Under the pieces are notes generated by a model that saw only the letters and a list, made by a program, of their open reading frames with translations, was not told the DNA's origin and ran no database searches. The position numbers and the translations under genes are program-made. A stretch of DNA of 18,388 nt from JAUPVN01 sp964423475 (GTDB lineage: Bacteria; Patescibacteriota; Saccharimonadia; Saccharimonadales; CAIOMD01), in NCBI GenBank assembly GCA_964423475.1, contig CAYRFD010000015.1, positions 1-18,388 on the forward strand, given 5' to 3'. Below are positions 8,562-15,221 of the stretch, in pieces; position 1 is the stretch's first letter, and each line of letters opens with the position of its first letter.

Positions 8562-9971
8562 ATGATAAAAGTGCAATCTTATGCAGATAATTACGGTGTA
8601 GCAGAATGGGGAGCTATAAGTACTATAGACGGCAGAAACAGCAAGTCTGTAAATAGCTTACGCCCGTTTGTATCAGAATTTGGTTTGGTTAAATATCGTG
8701 CAATGGTAGAAGCCGCATGGGTGCTTACACTTGTAGATGTTTTACCAGATGTCCCAGCGCTATCAGCTAAATCTAAAAAAGCTTTACAAAAAATTGCTAG
8801 TGGTGAATCATTTAGTGTTAAAGATATGGCAGCTGTTAAAGCTAAAGATGCAATTCTTAACCATGATGTAAAAGCAGTAGAACTAGTACTGCGCGAAAAT
8901 TTTATAAATAGTGGCCTGCTTAAAGAACATTTAGAACTTATTCATTTTGGTGTAACCTCAGAAGATATAAATAATTTGGCAGAAGCTCTTTCCTTAAAAG
9001 ATGCCCGCCGTAAAGTTTTACTACCAGCAATTAACAATATAATTTTAGACTTATCAAAAAAAGCAAAATCGTGGGCACATATTGCAATTTTGGGCCATAC
9101 CCACGGCCAACCAGCTACTCCAACCACACTTGGTAAAGAGTTTGCGGTATTTGTAAATAGGCTACAGCGTGCTCAAAATAATTTTGCTAGTTCTCCTATA
9201 TTAGGAAAGCTCAATGGCGCAACCGGTGGTTATAATGCCATGAGTGTAGTTTACCCAGAAGTAGACTGGCCAGTGGTTTCAAAAAACTTTGTACAATCGT
9301 TAGGCCTAAAGTTTAATGAGCTTACAACACAAATAGAACCGCACGATTGGGTTGCCGAATATTTACATAGATATGAAGAAGTGTTGTATCCTATGGTAGA
9401 TTTATCTAAAGATTGCTGGTTGTATATTTCTTATAATTATTTGTCTCAGATAGCAATTAGCGGAGAGGTGGGGTCATCTACAATGCCTCATAAAGTAAAC
9501 CCAATTGCTTTTGAAAACGCCGAGGCAAATTTTGAAACATCTATAACTCTTGCAGATGGTTTAGCAAAAAAATTAACACAATCTAGGCTGCAAAGAGATT
9601 TAAGTGATTCTTCTAGCAAGCGAGTAATAGGTGTATCGTTAGCTTACGGCCTAGTGGCCATTACTTCTCTTATGGTTGGGTTGTCTAAAATTACTCCAAA
9701 TAAAATAGTCATAAAAGAAGATTTAAACAATCATTGGGAGGTGTTAACAGAGCCAGTACAACAGTTTTTAAGACGCTACAATATACCCGGTGGTTACGAT
9801 CTTACAAAAAAAGCATCTAGGGGAACTACTTTTACAAAAACAGATTATAATAATTTGCTAAAGAGTATAAAGCCGTTGTTGCCAAAAAATGCTTATTCGG
9901 CTTTAGAACAACTAAAAGAGCTAACTCCAGAAACTTATATTGGTTATTCTCAAAAACTAGTTAAGCTGTAG
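8562..9971 (+). CDS. purB: Adenylosuccinate lyase
   Basis: PurB cleaves fumarate from SAICAR (giving AICAR) and from adenylosuccinate (giving AMP), so it acts twice in the pathway. The 469 residues fit the longer E. coli-like subfamily, whose N-terminus AISTIDGRNSKSVNSLRPFVSEFGLVKYR is clear. Key motifs are HTHGQPATPTT with His181, and the fumarase/aspartase superfamily signature GSSTMPHKVNP at about 304-314, which carries the mobile-loop catalytic Ser. It is divergent from purF and converges on purA with a 26-bp gap. The ATG start has a good Shine-Dalgarno site. Confidence 0.98.
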   Translation: MIKVQSYADNYGVAEWGAISTIDGRNSKSVNSLRPFVSEFGLVKYRAMVEAAWVLTLVDVLPDVPALSAKSKKALQKIASGESFSVKDMAAVKAKDAILNHDVKAVELVLRENFINSGLLKEHLELIHFGVTSEDINNLAEALSLKDARRKVLLPAINNIILDLSKKAKSWAHIAILGHTHGQPATPTTLGKEFAVFVNRLQRAQNNFASSPILGKLNGATGGYNAMSVVYPEVDWPVVSKNFVQSLGLKFNELTTQIEPHDWVAEYLHRYEEVLYPMVDLSKDCWLYISYNYLSQIAISGEVGSSTMPHKVNPIAFENAEANFETSITLADGLAKKLTQSRLQRDLSDSSSKRVIGVSLAYGLVAITSLMVGLSKITPNKIVIKEDLNNHWEVLTEPVQQFLRRYNIPGGYDLTKKASRGTTFTKTDYNNLLKSIKPLLPKNAYSALEQLKELTPETYIGYSQKLVKL

Positions 9972-9997
9972 ATTAATCTAACAAAATAAAATTAAAA

Positions 9998-11305
9998 TTA
10001 GCGTGTAATTACTTGGTCTCGCTGAGGGCCAACGCCAATCATAGATATTGGTATGCCGGTTTGGTGTTCTATATAATTAATATAATTTTGTGCGTTAATG
10101 GGTAGTTTTTCAAAATCTCTTATGTGTGTAATGTCTTCTTCCCAGTTTGGCAAATATTCGTAAACAGGTTCAGATTGGTCTAACTTATAGGCTGCATCTG
10201 GGGCAATTTTTAAAGTTTTTCCTTTTCTTTGGTAGGCTACGCAAATAGGTATTTTATCACCAAAACGCTGTACCCAATCTAGCTTAGAAAGTGCCATAAC
10301 CTGGTTTGTTTCTTCTCCGTTAACCATTTGGGCTCTTCTAATCTGTGGTAAGTCAAAATATCCAAGCCGGCGGACCCTGCCAGTTGTTGTACCTTTTTCG
10401 GCGTCAATTTTTTTCATATCGCCGTGTAATTGCTTTAGCAGTTTTTTGTCATGTATTTCTGTAACAAAAGGGCCTCCGCCAACGTGTGATTGAATAGCTT
10501 TAGCCACTCCTACTATGTTCTTTATAAAAGATGGTGGTACGCCCAGCCCAATAGTAGCCCCGCCACTTGTAGTAGAAGACGATGTAGTAAAAGGGTACAT
10601 GCCGTGATCTATATCTAATAAAAACGCCTGAGCACCCTCAGCTAAAACTTTAACAGGTTTAGGTTTTCTTAGCTGTTGGTTCAACCAAAAAACAGTATCA
10701 GTTACATATTCTCTAAGCATTTGAGCATATTCTACATACTTTTTTGCCACCTCTTTTTCATTAATGCTAGGTAAACCAAGGGCTTCTCTTAATGGCTTTT
10801 GCGCCATAAGCCCATCGTATGCAAGTTCTTCTAATTTTTTTGGGCTATTTTTAATAATTTCTGTTCTAGCACCCGTTCGCATTGCTTTGTAAGAAGATAC
10901 CTGAGCAATACCAGATTTAGTACTACCTTGGCCTCCGGCGCCGGCCTCTCTAATTTCGTCGTCGTAAATATGATGAGGCAAAATAAGATGAGAAGCAGAG
11001 CTTAATTTTAAATTATCTCTAGAAACTTTTATTCCCTTAGATTTAATATCTTCTATTTCTTCTACTAGTTTAATTGGGTTAATAAGAGTTCCGTTACCAA
11101 TAATGTTCATTGTGTGGCTATGTGCTATGCCAGAAGGTACAAGGTGCAGGGCTAAATCACGTCCGTCTGGTAATACAACAGTGTGCCCTGCATTGTTACC
11201 GCCATTAAATCGTGCTACAACGTTGCTATCTTCTGCAAGCATATCAACAAAACGACCTTTTCCTTCGTCGCCTCTTTGTAGCCCAACTATTACATCTATT
11301 GCCAT
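9998..11305 (-). CDS. purA: Adenylosuccinate synthetase
   Basis: PurA couples IMP and aspartate with GTP to form adenylosuccinate, the first step to AMP, which PurB next door completes. The 435 residues are full length. The GTP-binding loop GDEGKG carries catalytic Asp13; His41 lies in NAGHT; LAEGAQAFLLDIDHGMYPFTTSS and TTTGRVRRLGYFD (the aspartate-binding loop with its Arg residues) are standard. Two departures stand out: the normal GTQWGDEGKG reads GLQRGDEGKG, and the IMP loop IGTTGRGIGP reads QGSTKSGIAQ (about 126-135), keeping the Thr but losing the following Gly-Arg. Arg143 is retained. The ATG lies only 9 bases after a TATACT -10 and has no Shine-Dalgarno site. Confidence 0.96.
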   Translation of the reverse strand: MAIDVIVGLQRGDEGKGRFVDMLAEDSNVVARFNGGNNAGHTVVLPDGRDLALHLVPSGIAHSHTMNIIGNGTLINPIKLVEEIEDIKSKGIKVSRDNLKLSSASHLILPHHIYDDEIREAGAGGQGSTKSGIAQVSSYKAMRTGARTEIIKNSPKKLEELAYDGLMAQKPLREALGLPSINEKEVAKKYVEYAQMLREYVTDTVFWLNQQLRKPKPVKVLAEGAQAFLLDIDHGMYPFTTSSSTTSGGATIGLGVPPSFIKNIVGVAKAIQSHVGGGPFVTEIHDKKLLKQLHGDMKKIDAEKGTTTGRVRRLGYFDLPQIRRAQMVNGEETNQVMALSKLDWVQRFGDKIPICVAYQRKGKTLKIAPDAAYKLDQSEPVYEYLPNWEEDITHIRDFEKLPINAQNYINYIEHQTGIPISMIGVGPQRDQVITR

Positions 11306-11314
11306 GTCTATTGT

Positions 11315-11343
11315 AGTATACGGTACAAATTGTGCTGTAGCAA
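11315..11343 (-). promoter_or_regulatory. purA promoter
   Basis: On the minus strand TTGCTA (11338-11343) is followed by a 17-base spacer and TATACT (11315-11320). The hexamer ends 9 bases before the purA ATG, so the leader would be about 2 bases or none. Confidence 0.65.
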
Positions 11344-11381
11344 TAATTTATTGTACATTTTGGTTACAACTATATTTTAGC

Positions 11382-11387
11382 TATACT
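11382..11387 (+). promoter_or_regulatory. Leaderless promoter -10 of the riboflavin kinase gene
   Basis: TATACT ends 7 bases before the ATG at 11395, with TTGGTT (11360-11365) 16 bases upstream as a weak -35. No Shine-Dalgarno site fits, so the transcript would start at or next to the ATG. Confidence 0.55.
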
Positions 11388-11394
11388 TTATTGT

Positions 11395-11772
11395 ATGAAC
11401 AAAGTTTTACCGGCTAAACTAAAGGGTATAGTGACTGCATTTAGTGGTTACGGCAGACGTTTAGGTTACCCTACTGCTAATATTGCAACAAAAACTAATC
11501 TTAAAGATGGCGTATATTTTGGCTATGCAACGTTAGATGTTTATAAAAATAAGCCAGCACTTATATTTATAGGCCAACCAATAACAGTAGGAGATAATAT
11601 CAGGCGAGTAGAGGCTCATTTATTAGATGTGCCAGACAAAGACTACTATGGAAAAGACTTAAATTTACAAATAGAATACTTTCATAGAAGTAACGTTAAG
11701 TTTAATTCTATAGATGATTTAATTATAGCCATGAAGAAAGATGAAAATACCGCCAGAATTTGGTTTAAATAA
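11395..11772 (+). CDS. Stand-alone riboflavin kinase domain protein
   Basis: The 125 residues correspond to the C-terminal flavokinase half of bacterial RibF, which phosphorylates riboflavin to FMN with ATP. Visible are GIVTAFSGYGRRLGYPTANIA (PTAN at 26-29, nucleotide and metal binding), DGVYFGYATL, the catalytic Glu73 in RRVEAHLLD, YGKDLNLQIEYFHR and KFNSIDDLIIAMKKDENTAR. The usual N-terminal FAD synthetase (nucleotidyltransferase) domain of RibF is absent; the upstream sequence is only an 89-bp promoter region, so this is not a truncated fusion in this window. It would make FMN but not FAD. The loop usually reading IGTNPTF here reads IGQPITVG. It is divergent from purA and convergent with the PH-like gene (4-bp gap). 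Confidence 0.85.
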   Translation: MNKVLPAKLKGIVTAFSGYGRRLGYPTANIATKTNLKDGVYFGYATLDVYKNKPALIFIGQPITVGDNIRRVEAHLLDVPDKDYYGKDLNLQIEYFHRSNVKFNSIDDLIIAMKKDENTARIWFK

Positions 11773-11776
11773 TGAT

Positions 11777-12643
11777 TTATAAGTACTTAATAGAATCTAC
11801 AGTAATTTTGTAAACAAGATAATTAGCAGGATCACTATTCTTATTTATAACATTGGTAATATTATTGTTTTTTAAAATTTCATCTGCAATAACTGCCGCT
11901 CTTGCAAGATCTTTTACTGGGAATACTTGTCCCGCCATCATTGCAGCATATTTGCCCGCCTGAGAAACTATTATCCCGCTTATTGGTAAAGATAAATTAT
12001 CTCCAAATGGTGTAGACGGTTTATATTTTGTAATTGCATATAAACCTTCTTGATATAATCTAAAATAATATTTTTTAAAATTAACACTTGTAGAGGTTGC
12101 CGTTTTTGCGCTAATTAATATTGAATTATTTTTTAAAATAGATATATCTTGTGTACTTAATGTGTAGGGTAATTTTGGCTTAGTTTTAGCCGCAATATCA
12201 TTTTTGGGCTTAGTGTAAGAAAGGTCAAAATCTTTTTCTGGGTTGGCAACGTTTTCTACTTTGTCTTCTATAAACCGCATAAACCTAGTAGAAGATTGTT
12301 TATTTATGTGAGTTATTTTATATTCTTTTCCTAAACAATATAAAATAATACCATCAAAAAATGGTGTAGGTATGTGGTCTACTCCATGTACAATTGCGTA
12401 AGATAAGCTATCAGAACTATGAAACAATAAGTCTGCCTCTATATAAACTATGCGTTTGTCTGTTGCCGCAAGTAGGGCATGCCAGTTATTTATATTACGT
12501 CCAAATACGGCCGCTTCAACATGCTCATCGTTTCTTAAGGCAACCGCTAGTTCTTTACTAACTTTTCTGTGTAAACCATAACCAGAAACACCAACCATAC
12601 TTAGTTCGTGGGCTATTCTTTTTTGCTGTGCATCGTCATCCAT
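11777..12643 (-). CDS. PH-like-domain protein of unknown function
   Basis: The 288-residue soluble protein has no signal peptide or membrane segment. Residues about 35-115 (HVEAAVFGRNINNWHALLAATDKRIVYIEADLLF) look like a bacterial PH domain of the YokE/bPH type: a short helix followed by strands with the 'TDKRIVYI' core. A polar, Lys-rich linker follows (about 120-155), then a second region (160-288) I do not recognise, which may be a further PH-like or alpha/beta unit. The start is decided by a -10 hexamer 6 bases upstream and lack of a Shine-Dalgarno site. It is divergent from the response regulator gene over a short gap. Function unknown; PH-like folds often mediate protein or membrane contacts. 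Confidence 0.65.
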   Translation of the reverse strand: MDDDAQQKRIAHELSMVGVSGYGLHRKVSKELAVALRNDEHVEAAVFGRNINNWHALLAATDKRIVYIEADLLFHSSDSLSYAIVHGVDHIPTPFFDGIILYCLGKEYKITHINKQSSTRFMRFIEDKVENVANPEKDFDLSYTKPKNDIAAKTKPKLPYTLSTQDISILKNNSILISAKTATSTSVNFKKYYFRLYQEGLYAITKYKPSTPFGDNLSLPISGIIVSQAGKYAAMMAGQVFPVKDLARAAVIADEILKNNNITNVINKNSDPANYLVYKITVDSIKYL

Positions 12644-12649
12644 AGTAAA

Positions 12650-12658
12650 AGTATAACA
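12650..12658 (-). promoter_or_regulatory. Leaderless extended -10 promoter of the PH-like gene
   Basis: Minus strand reads TGT-TATACT, then 6 bases, then ATG at 12643. No Shine-Dalgarno site is possible between. Confidence 0.6.
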
Positions 12659-12696
12659 TCTATTAAACCTAATATATTAATTGAGCGTACTTAGTG

Positions 12697-12702
12697 TATA
12701 AT
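12697..12702 (+). promoter_or_regulatory. Leaderless -10 promoter of the response regulator gene
   Basis: TATAAT is followed by 6 bases and ATG at 12709. The alternative GTG at 12694 would overlap this hexamer, so the ATG is the preferred start. Confidence 0.65.
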
Positions 12703-12708
12703 TTTAAT

Positions 12709-13083
12709 ATGAACAACAATAAAACAATAATTATAGTAGAAGATAACGATAGTTTGGCAGAGATTTATAAAACAAGGTTAGAGCTAATTGGCTATACCGT
12801 ATTTTTAGCATATAACGGCATTACGGCGCTTTATTTTATACAAAAAGAAAAGCCAGATCTAGTGTTGCTAGATATGATGGTACCAGATATTGCCGGAGAT
12901 CAAATTTTAGCTAAAATGCGCTCTAGCGATTGGGGCAAAGACATACCTGTATATGTAATATCTAACTTAAACGAGTCTGATGCGCCGGCAGGTCTAAGAG
13001 ATTACGGCATAGTAGGTTATTCTGTTAAATCAAACCTAGCAAACGACGACATAGATAAAATCGTTAACAACATTTTAGCTTAA
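12709..13083 (+). CDS. Single-domain response regulator (CheY-like receiver)
   Basis: The protein of about 124 residues is only a receiver domain. Landmark residues are in place: acidic pair Glu11-Asp12 in IIIVEDND, phosphoacceptor Asp55 in LVLLDMMVP, Ser85 in VYVISNLNE, and Lys107 in GYSVKSN. No DNA-binding or enzymatic output domain follows, and no histidine kinase lies in the window, so partner and output are unknown. The start at 12709 rather than the in-frame GTG at 12694 is chosen because the GTG overlaps a perfect TATAAT. The family often works as a phosphorelay shuttle or protein-protein switch; nothing here says which. Confidence 0.93.
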   Translation: MNNNKTIIIVEDNDSLAEIYKTRLELIGYTVFLAYNGITALYFIQKEKPDLVLLDMMVPDIAGDQILAKMRSSDWGKDIPVYVISNLNESDAPAGLRDYGIVGYSVKSNLANDDIDKIVNNILA

Positions 13084-13095
13084 TATTATTAATAA

Positions 13096-13117
13096 TTAAC
13101 AAAAAATTTTTGGTTAA
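13096..13117. terminator. Possible bidirectional terminator between convergent genes
   Basis: TTAAC-AAAAAA-TTTTT-GGTTAA is a 22-bp inverted repeat (10 of 11 pairs) between the response regulator gene and the TMEM175-type gene; it includes the latter's stop codon. A/T-rich arms give tails on both strands, but the stem is weak. Confidence 0.35.
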
Positions 13118-13752
13118 GATTTTATTTTGCTGGTTGCAACTTTCATAGTAATAAAAGATCCAGGTATAAATAGCAAAAACGCCCAAGATCCAATGAATAA
13201 AGATAAAACTACTACAATAAATGCAATGCTAGCAAATATTTTGTTTCTTATTTTTAAATACTTAATAGTTTTTTCTGGTAGTTCTTTTTTATCGTATAGT
13301 TCTGGTTTGCTAGTGGCATAGTTCCATTGCCAGCTAGAAATTATTGTTAATACCATAAAATTAATAGGAAAAAGCACAGTTGCAAGGGCAATTTCTGGGT
13401 ACCTGCCGGCAAGGCTGGTTGTAAATGGTATTAACACCACTGCTAAAAGCCTTATATTGTTAATAGTCATTAAGTGTCTATCGGCATATTTTATAGAATC
13501 AAATTGCCTGGCATGAACAGCCCACATACTGCCTAGTAGTAAAAAGCTAATAATAAAACTAACAAAATTTGTGCTTAGTTCAGAGTTAAGAGCACTAAGT
13601 AGTTGCTGGTTTGTAGTAATATCTCCAATGCTAGATACGCTTAAATCTAAAACAAGTAGTGTCATTGCAATAGAAAAAACGCCATCAGAAAGCGCTTCTA
13701 CTCTGCGCGTAGAATATAAATCTTTAGTAAACTTACTATTTTTGCTTGCCAT
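13114..13752 (-). CDS. TMEM175/DUF1211-family membrane protein, putative potassium channel
   Basis: The 212 residues match bacterial TMEM175 proteins, tetrameric K+ channels without the classical selectivity filter. The signature is RRVEALSDGVFSIAMTLLVLDL at about 16-37 (family RxxxFSDGVFAIAxTLLVL); the usual Phe is Leu here, while the Ser-Asp-Gly is kept. Six hydrophobic segments follow at roughly 24-40, 60-80, 97-115, 122-143, 170-188 and 190-205. GSMWAVHARQF in the second segment matches the family's W-x-x-H pattern. The start has an extended -10 exactly 6 bases upstream and no Shine-Dalgarno site. A role in membrane potential or K+ balance is inferred from family only. Confidence 0.88.
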   Translation of the reverse strand: MASKNSKFTKDLYSTRRVEALSDGVFSIAMTLLVLDLSVSSIGDITTNQQLLSALNSELSTNFVSFIISFLLLGSMWAVHARQFDSIKYADRHLMTINNIRLLAVVLIPFTTSLAGRYPEIALATVLFPINFMVLTIISSWQWNYATSKPELYDKKELPEKTIKYLKIRNKIFASIAFIVVVLSLFIGSWAFLLFIPGSFITMKVATSKIKS

Positions 13753-13758
13753 GCTTAC

Positions 13759-13767
13759 ATAATAGCA
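13759..13767 (-). promoter_or_regulatory. Leaderless extended -10 promoter of the TMEM175-type gene
   Basis: Minus strand reads TGC-TATTAT, then 6 bases, then ATG at 13752. No Shine-Dalgarno site is present. Confidence 0.6.
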
Positions 13768-13805
13768 AAATATTTATTTATAATTATATATTTGCATAGG
13801 GGGTG

Positions 13806-13833
13806 TATAATTATATTATTAGTAAATTAGGAG
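13806..13833 (+). promoter_or_regulatory. Promoter -10 and Shine-Dalgarno site of the DUF4190/PsbP-like gene
   Basis: TATAAT at 13806-13811 predicts a start near 13818. AGGAG at 13829-13833 stands 6 bases before ATG 13840. This leadered gene contrasts with its leaderless neighbours. Confidence 0.6.
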
Positions 13834-13839
13834 AATACC

Positions 13840-14712
13840 ATGGTAAAAAAGGAGACTTTAAGCAAAATTGGTGTTGTGCGTTCTGGTACAAAAAGCGGAA
13901 CGTATAAATCTGCAAAAGATATGCCAACAGAGTTTATGATGGATGGAGTATACAACGCAGATAAAGACTTAGTAGGCAACAAAAAATCTTCTGGTAATTC
14001 TTCTAACAAAAACCAAAAAAATAGCCAAGATACGCAAAAAACAAATGCAATGGCAATAGTAGGTTTTATATTTGCATTTTTGTTACCACTTATTGGATTA
14101 ATTTTGTCTATCATTGGTTTGGTGCAAATTAATAAAAAAGGCCAAAAAGGCAAGGGGCTTGCTATTGCAGGCATAATTGTGTCTGTTTTTGTGGCAATTT
14201 TTCATGCAATAATTACAGCAATAATAATTGCAGCAATAGTTTCTAGCAATAATATTACCTTACAAACCTATAACGATACGGGTGTTGGCTATAGTGTAAA
14301 ATACCCAGAAAACTGGACAACAAGCCCGCAGCAAGTAGATGGTACAAAAGGTGTAATATTTAAAGACGAGTACAAAGAAACAGGCAAAGTCTACGGCCAA
14401 GAAGAGGTAGTATATATTGCAGCACCGCCTAATGGTTATTCTAGTGATGTAATAACTGCAATTTCAGATGCACTAAAAAAAGATAACCCTAATACATCTG
14501 TAGTTTATGAATCTAGAGATACAAAAAACGGGCTACAAACAGAAACTTTAATTGTTACTTACGATGGTGAAAGCGGTAAAGTAAAGGCAAAGCATACAAT
14601 CATTTTAAATAAAGATAACTCTGTTTATACTGTTACTACTCAAACGCCAGAACAAAATTGGGATAAATACCAAGACAGTTTTGACGAAATTCATAATACT
14701 TTTCAGCCATAA
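13840..14712 (+). CDS. DUF4190 membrane protein with extracellular PsbP-like domain
   Basis: The 290 residues fall into three parts. Residues 1-68 are polar and Lys/Ser/Asn-rich, presumably cytosolic, with a distinctive KIGVVRSGTKSGTYKS start. Residues 69-135 are a DUF4190-type hairpin: two hydrophobic helices around a cytosolic GQKGKGLAIAGI loop. Residues about 140-288 begin YNDTGVGYSVKYPENWTTS, the typical opening of PsbP/LpqN-like alpha-beta domains ('fsi.yPe.W'), here placed outside the membrane. There are no cysteines and no lipobox. Function unknown; such domains are common on surface proteins of Gram-positive-like and Patescibacteria envelopes. Start set by a clear AGGAG. Confidence 0.8.
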   Translation: MVKKETLSKIGVVRSGTKSGTYKSAKDMPTEFMMDGVYNADKDLVGNKKSSGNSSNKNQKNSQDTQKTNAMAIVGFIFAFLLPLIGLILSIIGLVQINKKGQKGKGLAIAGIIVSVFVAIFHAIITAIIIAAIVSSNNITLQTYNDTGVGYSVKYPENWTTSPQQVDGTKGVIFKDEYKETGKVYGQEEVVYIAAPPNGYSSDVITAISDALKKDNPNTSVVYESRDTKNGLQTETLIVTYDGESGKVKAKHTIILNKDNSVYTVTTQTPEQNWDKYQDSFDEIHNTFQP

Positions 14713-14729
14713 AGCAAAATTATTCTTAG

Positions 14730-15158
14730 CTAATCGGCTAAAGCATTGTATATGTAATCTACTATTTGTTTAGCAATAGTCATTGTTAAAACTATTGCTA
14801 ATAGGCCAAAAAAGCCACTAATTTTAACATCATTGCTAAAAATAAATTCTATTACTGCCAAAAATACAAATTTAGAAAAGAACATAATTAACCATACGCC
14901 AAATACTAAGCCAGCTTTGCTGTATTTACTCGTATTGTTTTTAAAATGCTTAACAACCACATCTTTTAATAAAAATGTACCATATGTTAATATTTGCATA
15001 ACTATTGCAACACCAAATGTTACAGAAAATGATTTTGTTTGCAATATATTGGTGTAATCATTAAAAAAAACCAGTACAACAGAATAAACCAATGTTCCTA
15101 GAACCATCTCTTTAAAGAACACTTGTTTGACATTTATTTTATTACTAACTTGTATCAT
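14730..15158 (-). CDS. Four-helix membrane protein, unknown
   Basis: I do not recognise a family in these 142 residues. Hydrophobic segments lie at about 18-33, 45-67, 83-105 and 113-133, with basic loops (VVKHFKNNTSKYSK) between the second and third, suggesting four transmembrane helices with both ends inside. The gene is held to be real because a TATAAT with TG extension lies exactly 6 bases before its ATG, like its neighbours, and because it lies in a gap not otherwise coded. It converges with the DUF4190 gene and is divergent from the next membrane protein. Confidence 0.65.
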   Translation of the reverse strand: MIQVSNKINVKQVFFKEMVLGTLVYSVVLVFFNDYTNILQTKSFSVTFGVAIVMQILTYGTFLLKDVVVKHFKNNTSKYSKAGLVFGVWLIMFFSKFVFLAVIEFIFSNDVKISGFFGLLAIVLTMTIAKQIVDYIYNALAD

Positions 15159-15164
15159 AAATAA

Positions 15165-15173
15165 ATTATATCA
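15165..15173 (-). promoter_or_regulatory. Leaderless extended -10 promoter of the 142-residue membrane protein
   Basis: Minus strand reads TGA-TATAAT, then 6 bases, then ATG at 15158. No Shine-Dalgarno site. Confidence 0.6.
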
Positions 15174-15206
15174 TTGTAGTTTAAATCATCTTAGGAAATA
15201 CAAATA

Positions 15207-15215
15207 TGGTATTCT
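15207..15215 (+). promoter_or_regulatory. Leaderless extended -10 promoter of the 201-residue membrane protein
   Basis: TGG-TATTCT ends 6 bases before ATG 15222. The nearest AGGA (15193-15196) is too far upstream to serve as a Shine-Dalgarno site. Confidence 0.5.
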
Positions 15216-15221
15216 ATTAAT

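Larger units (their letters stand above)
11307..11395. repeat. Three direct repeats TYTATTGTA at 40-bp spacing
   Basis: TCTATTGTA at 11307-11315 and TTTATTGTA at 11347-11355 and 11387-11395 are spaced exactly 40 bp apart within the 89-bp gap between purA and the riboflavin kinase gene. The outer copies cover the predicted start sites of the two divergent genes. An inverted GTACAA (11323-11328)/TTGTAC (11352-11357) pair lies between. A regulator-binding role is inference. Confidence 0.45.

Noticed and set aside
9969..9980. TAGATTAATCTA palindrome at the purB stop
   Set aside because: AT-rich, no loop, no T tract; likely chance.
11103..11417. 104-codon plus-strand frame crossing the purA start into the riboflavin kinase gene
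   Set aside because: It overlaps the PurA N-terminus antisense and the start of the kinase gene out of frame; both real genes have clear motifs.
12694..12708. GTG start for the response regulator five codons upstream
   Set aside because: It overlaps a perfect TATAAT and would add residues not seen in receiver domains; ATG 12709 fits the leaderless pattern.
13827..14174. 115-codon minus-strand frame over the DUF4190 gene
   Set aside because: The plus-strand frame has a Shine-Dalgarno site, a promoter and recognisable domains; the antisense frame's hydrophobicity mirrors the sense helices.
14726..14741. TTAGC-taatcg-GCTAA hairpin after the DUF4190 gene as a terminator
   Set aside because: The stem is five pairs, covers the stop of the convergent gene, and lacks a T tract on either side.
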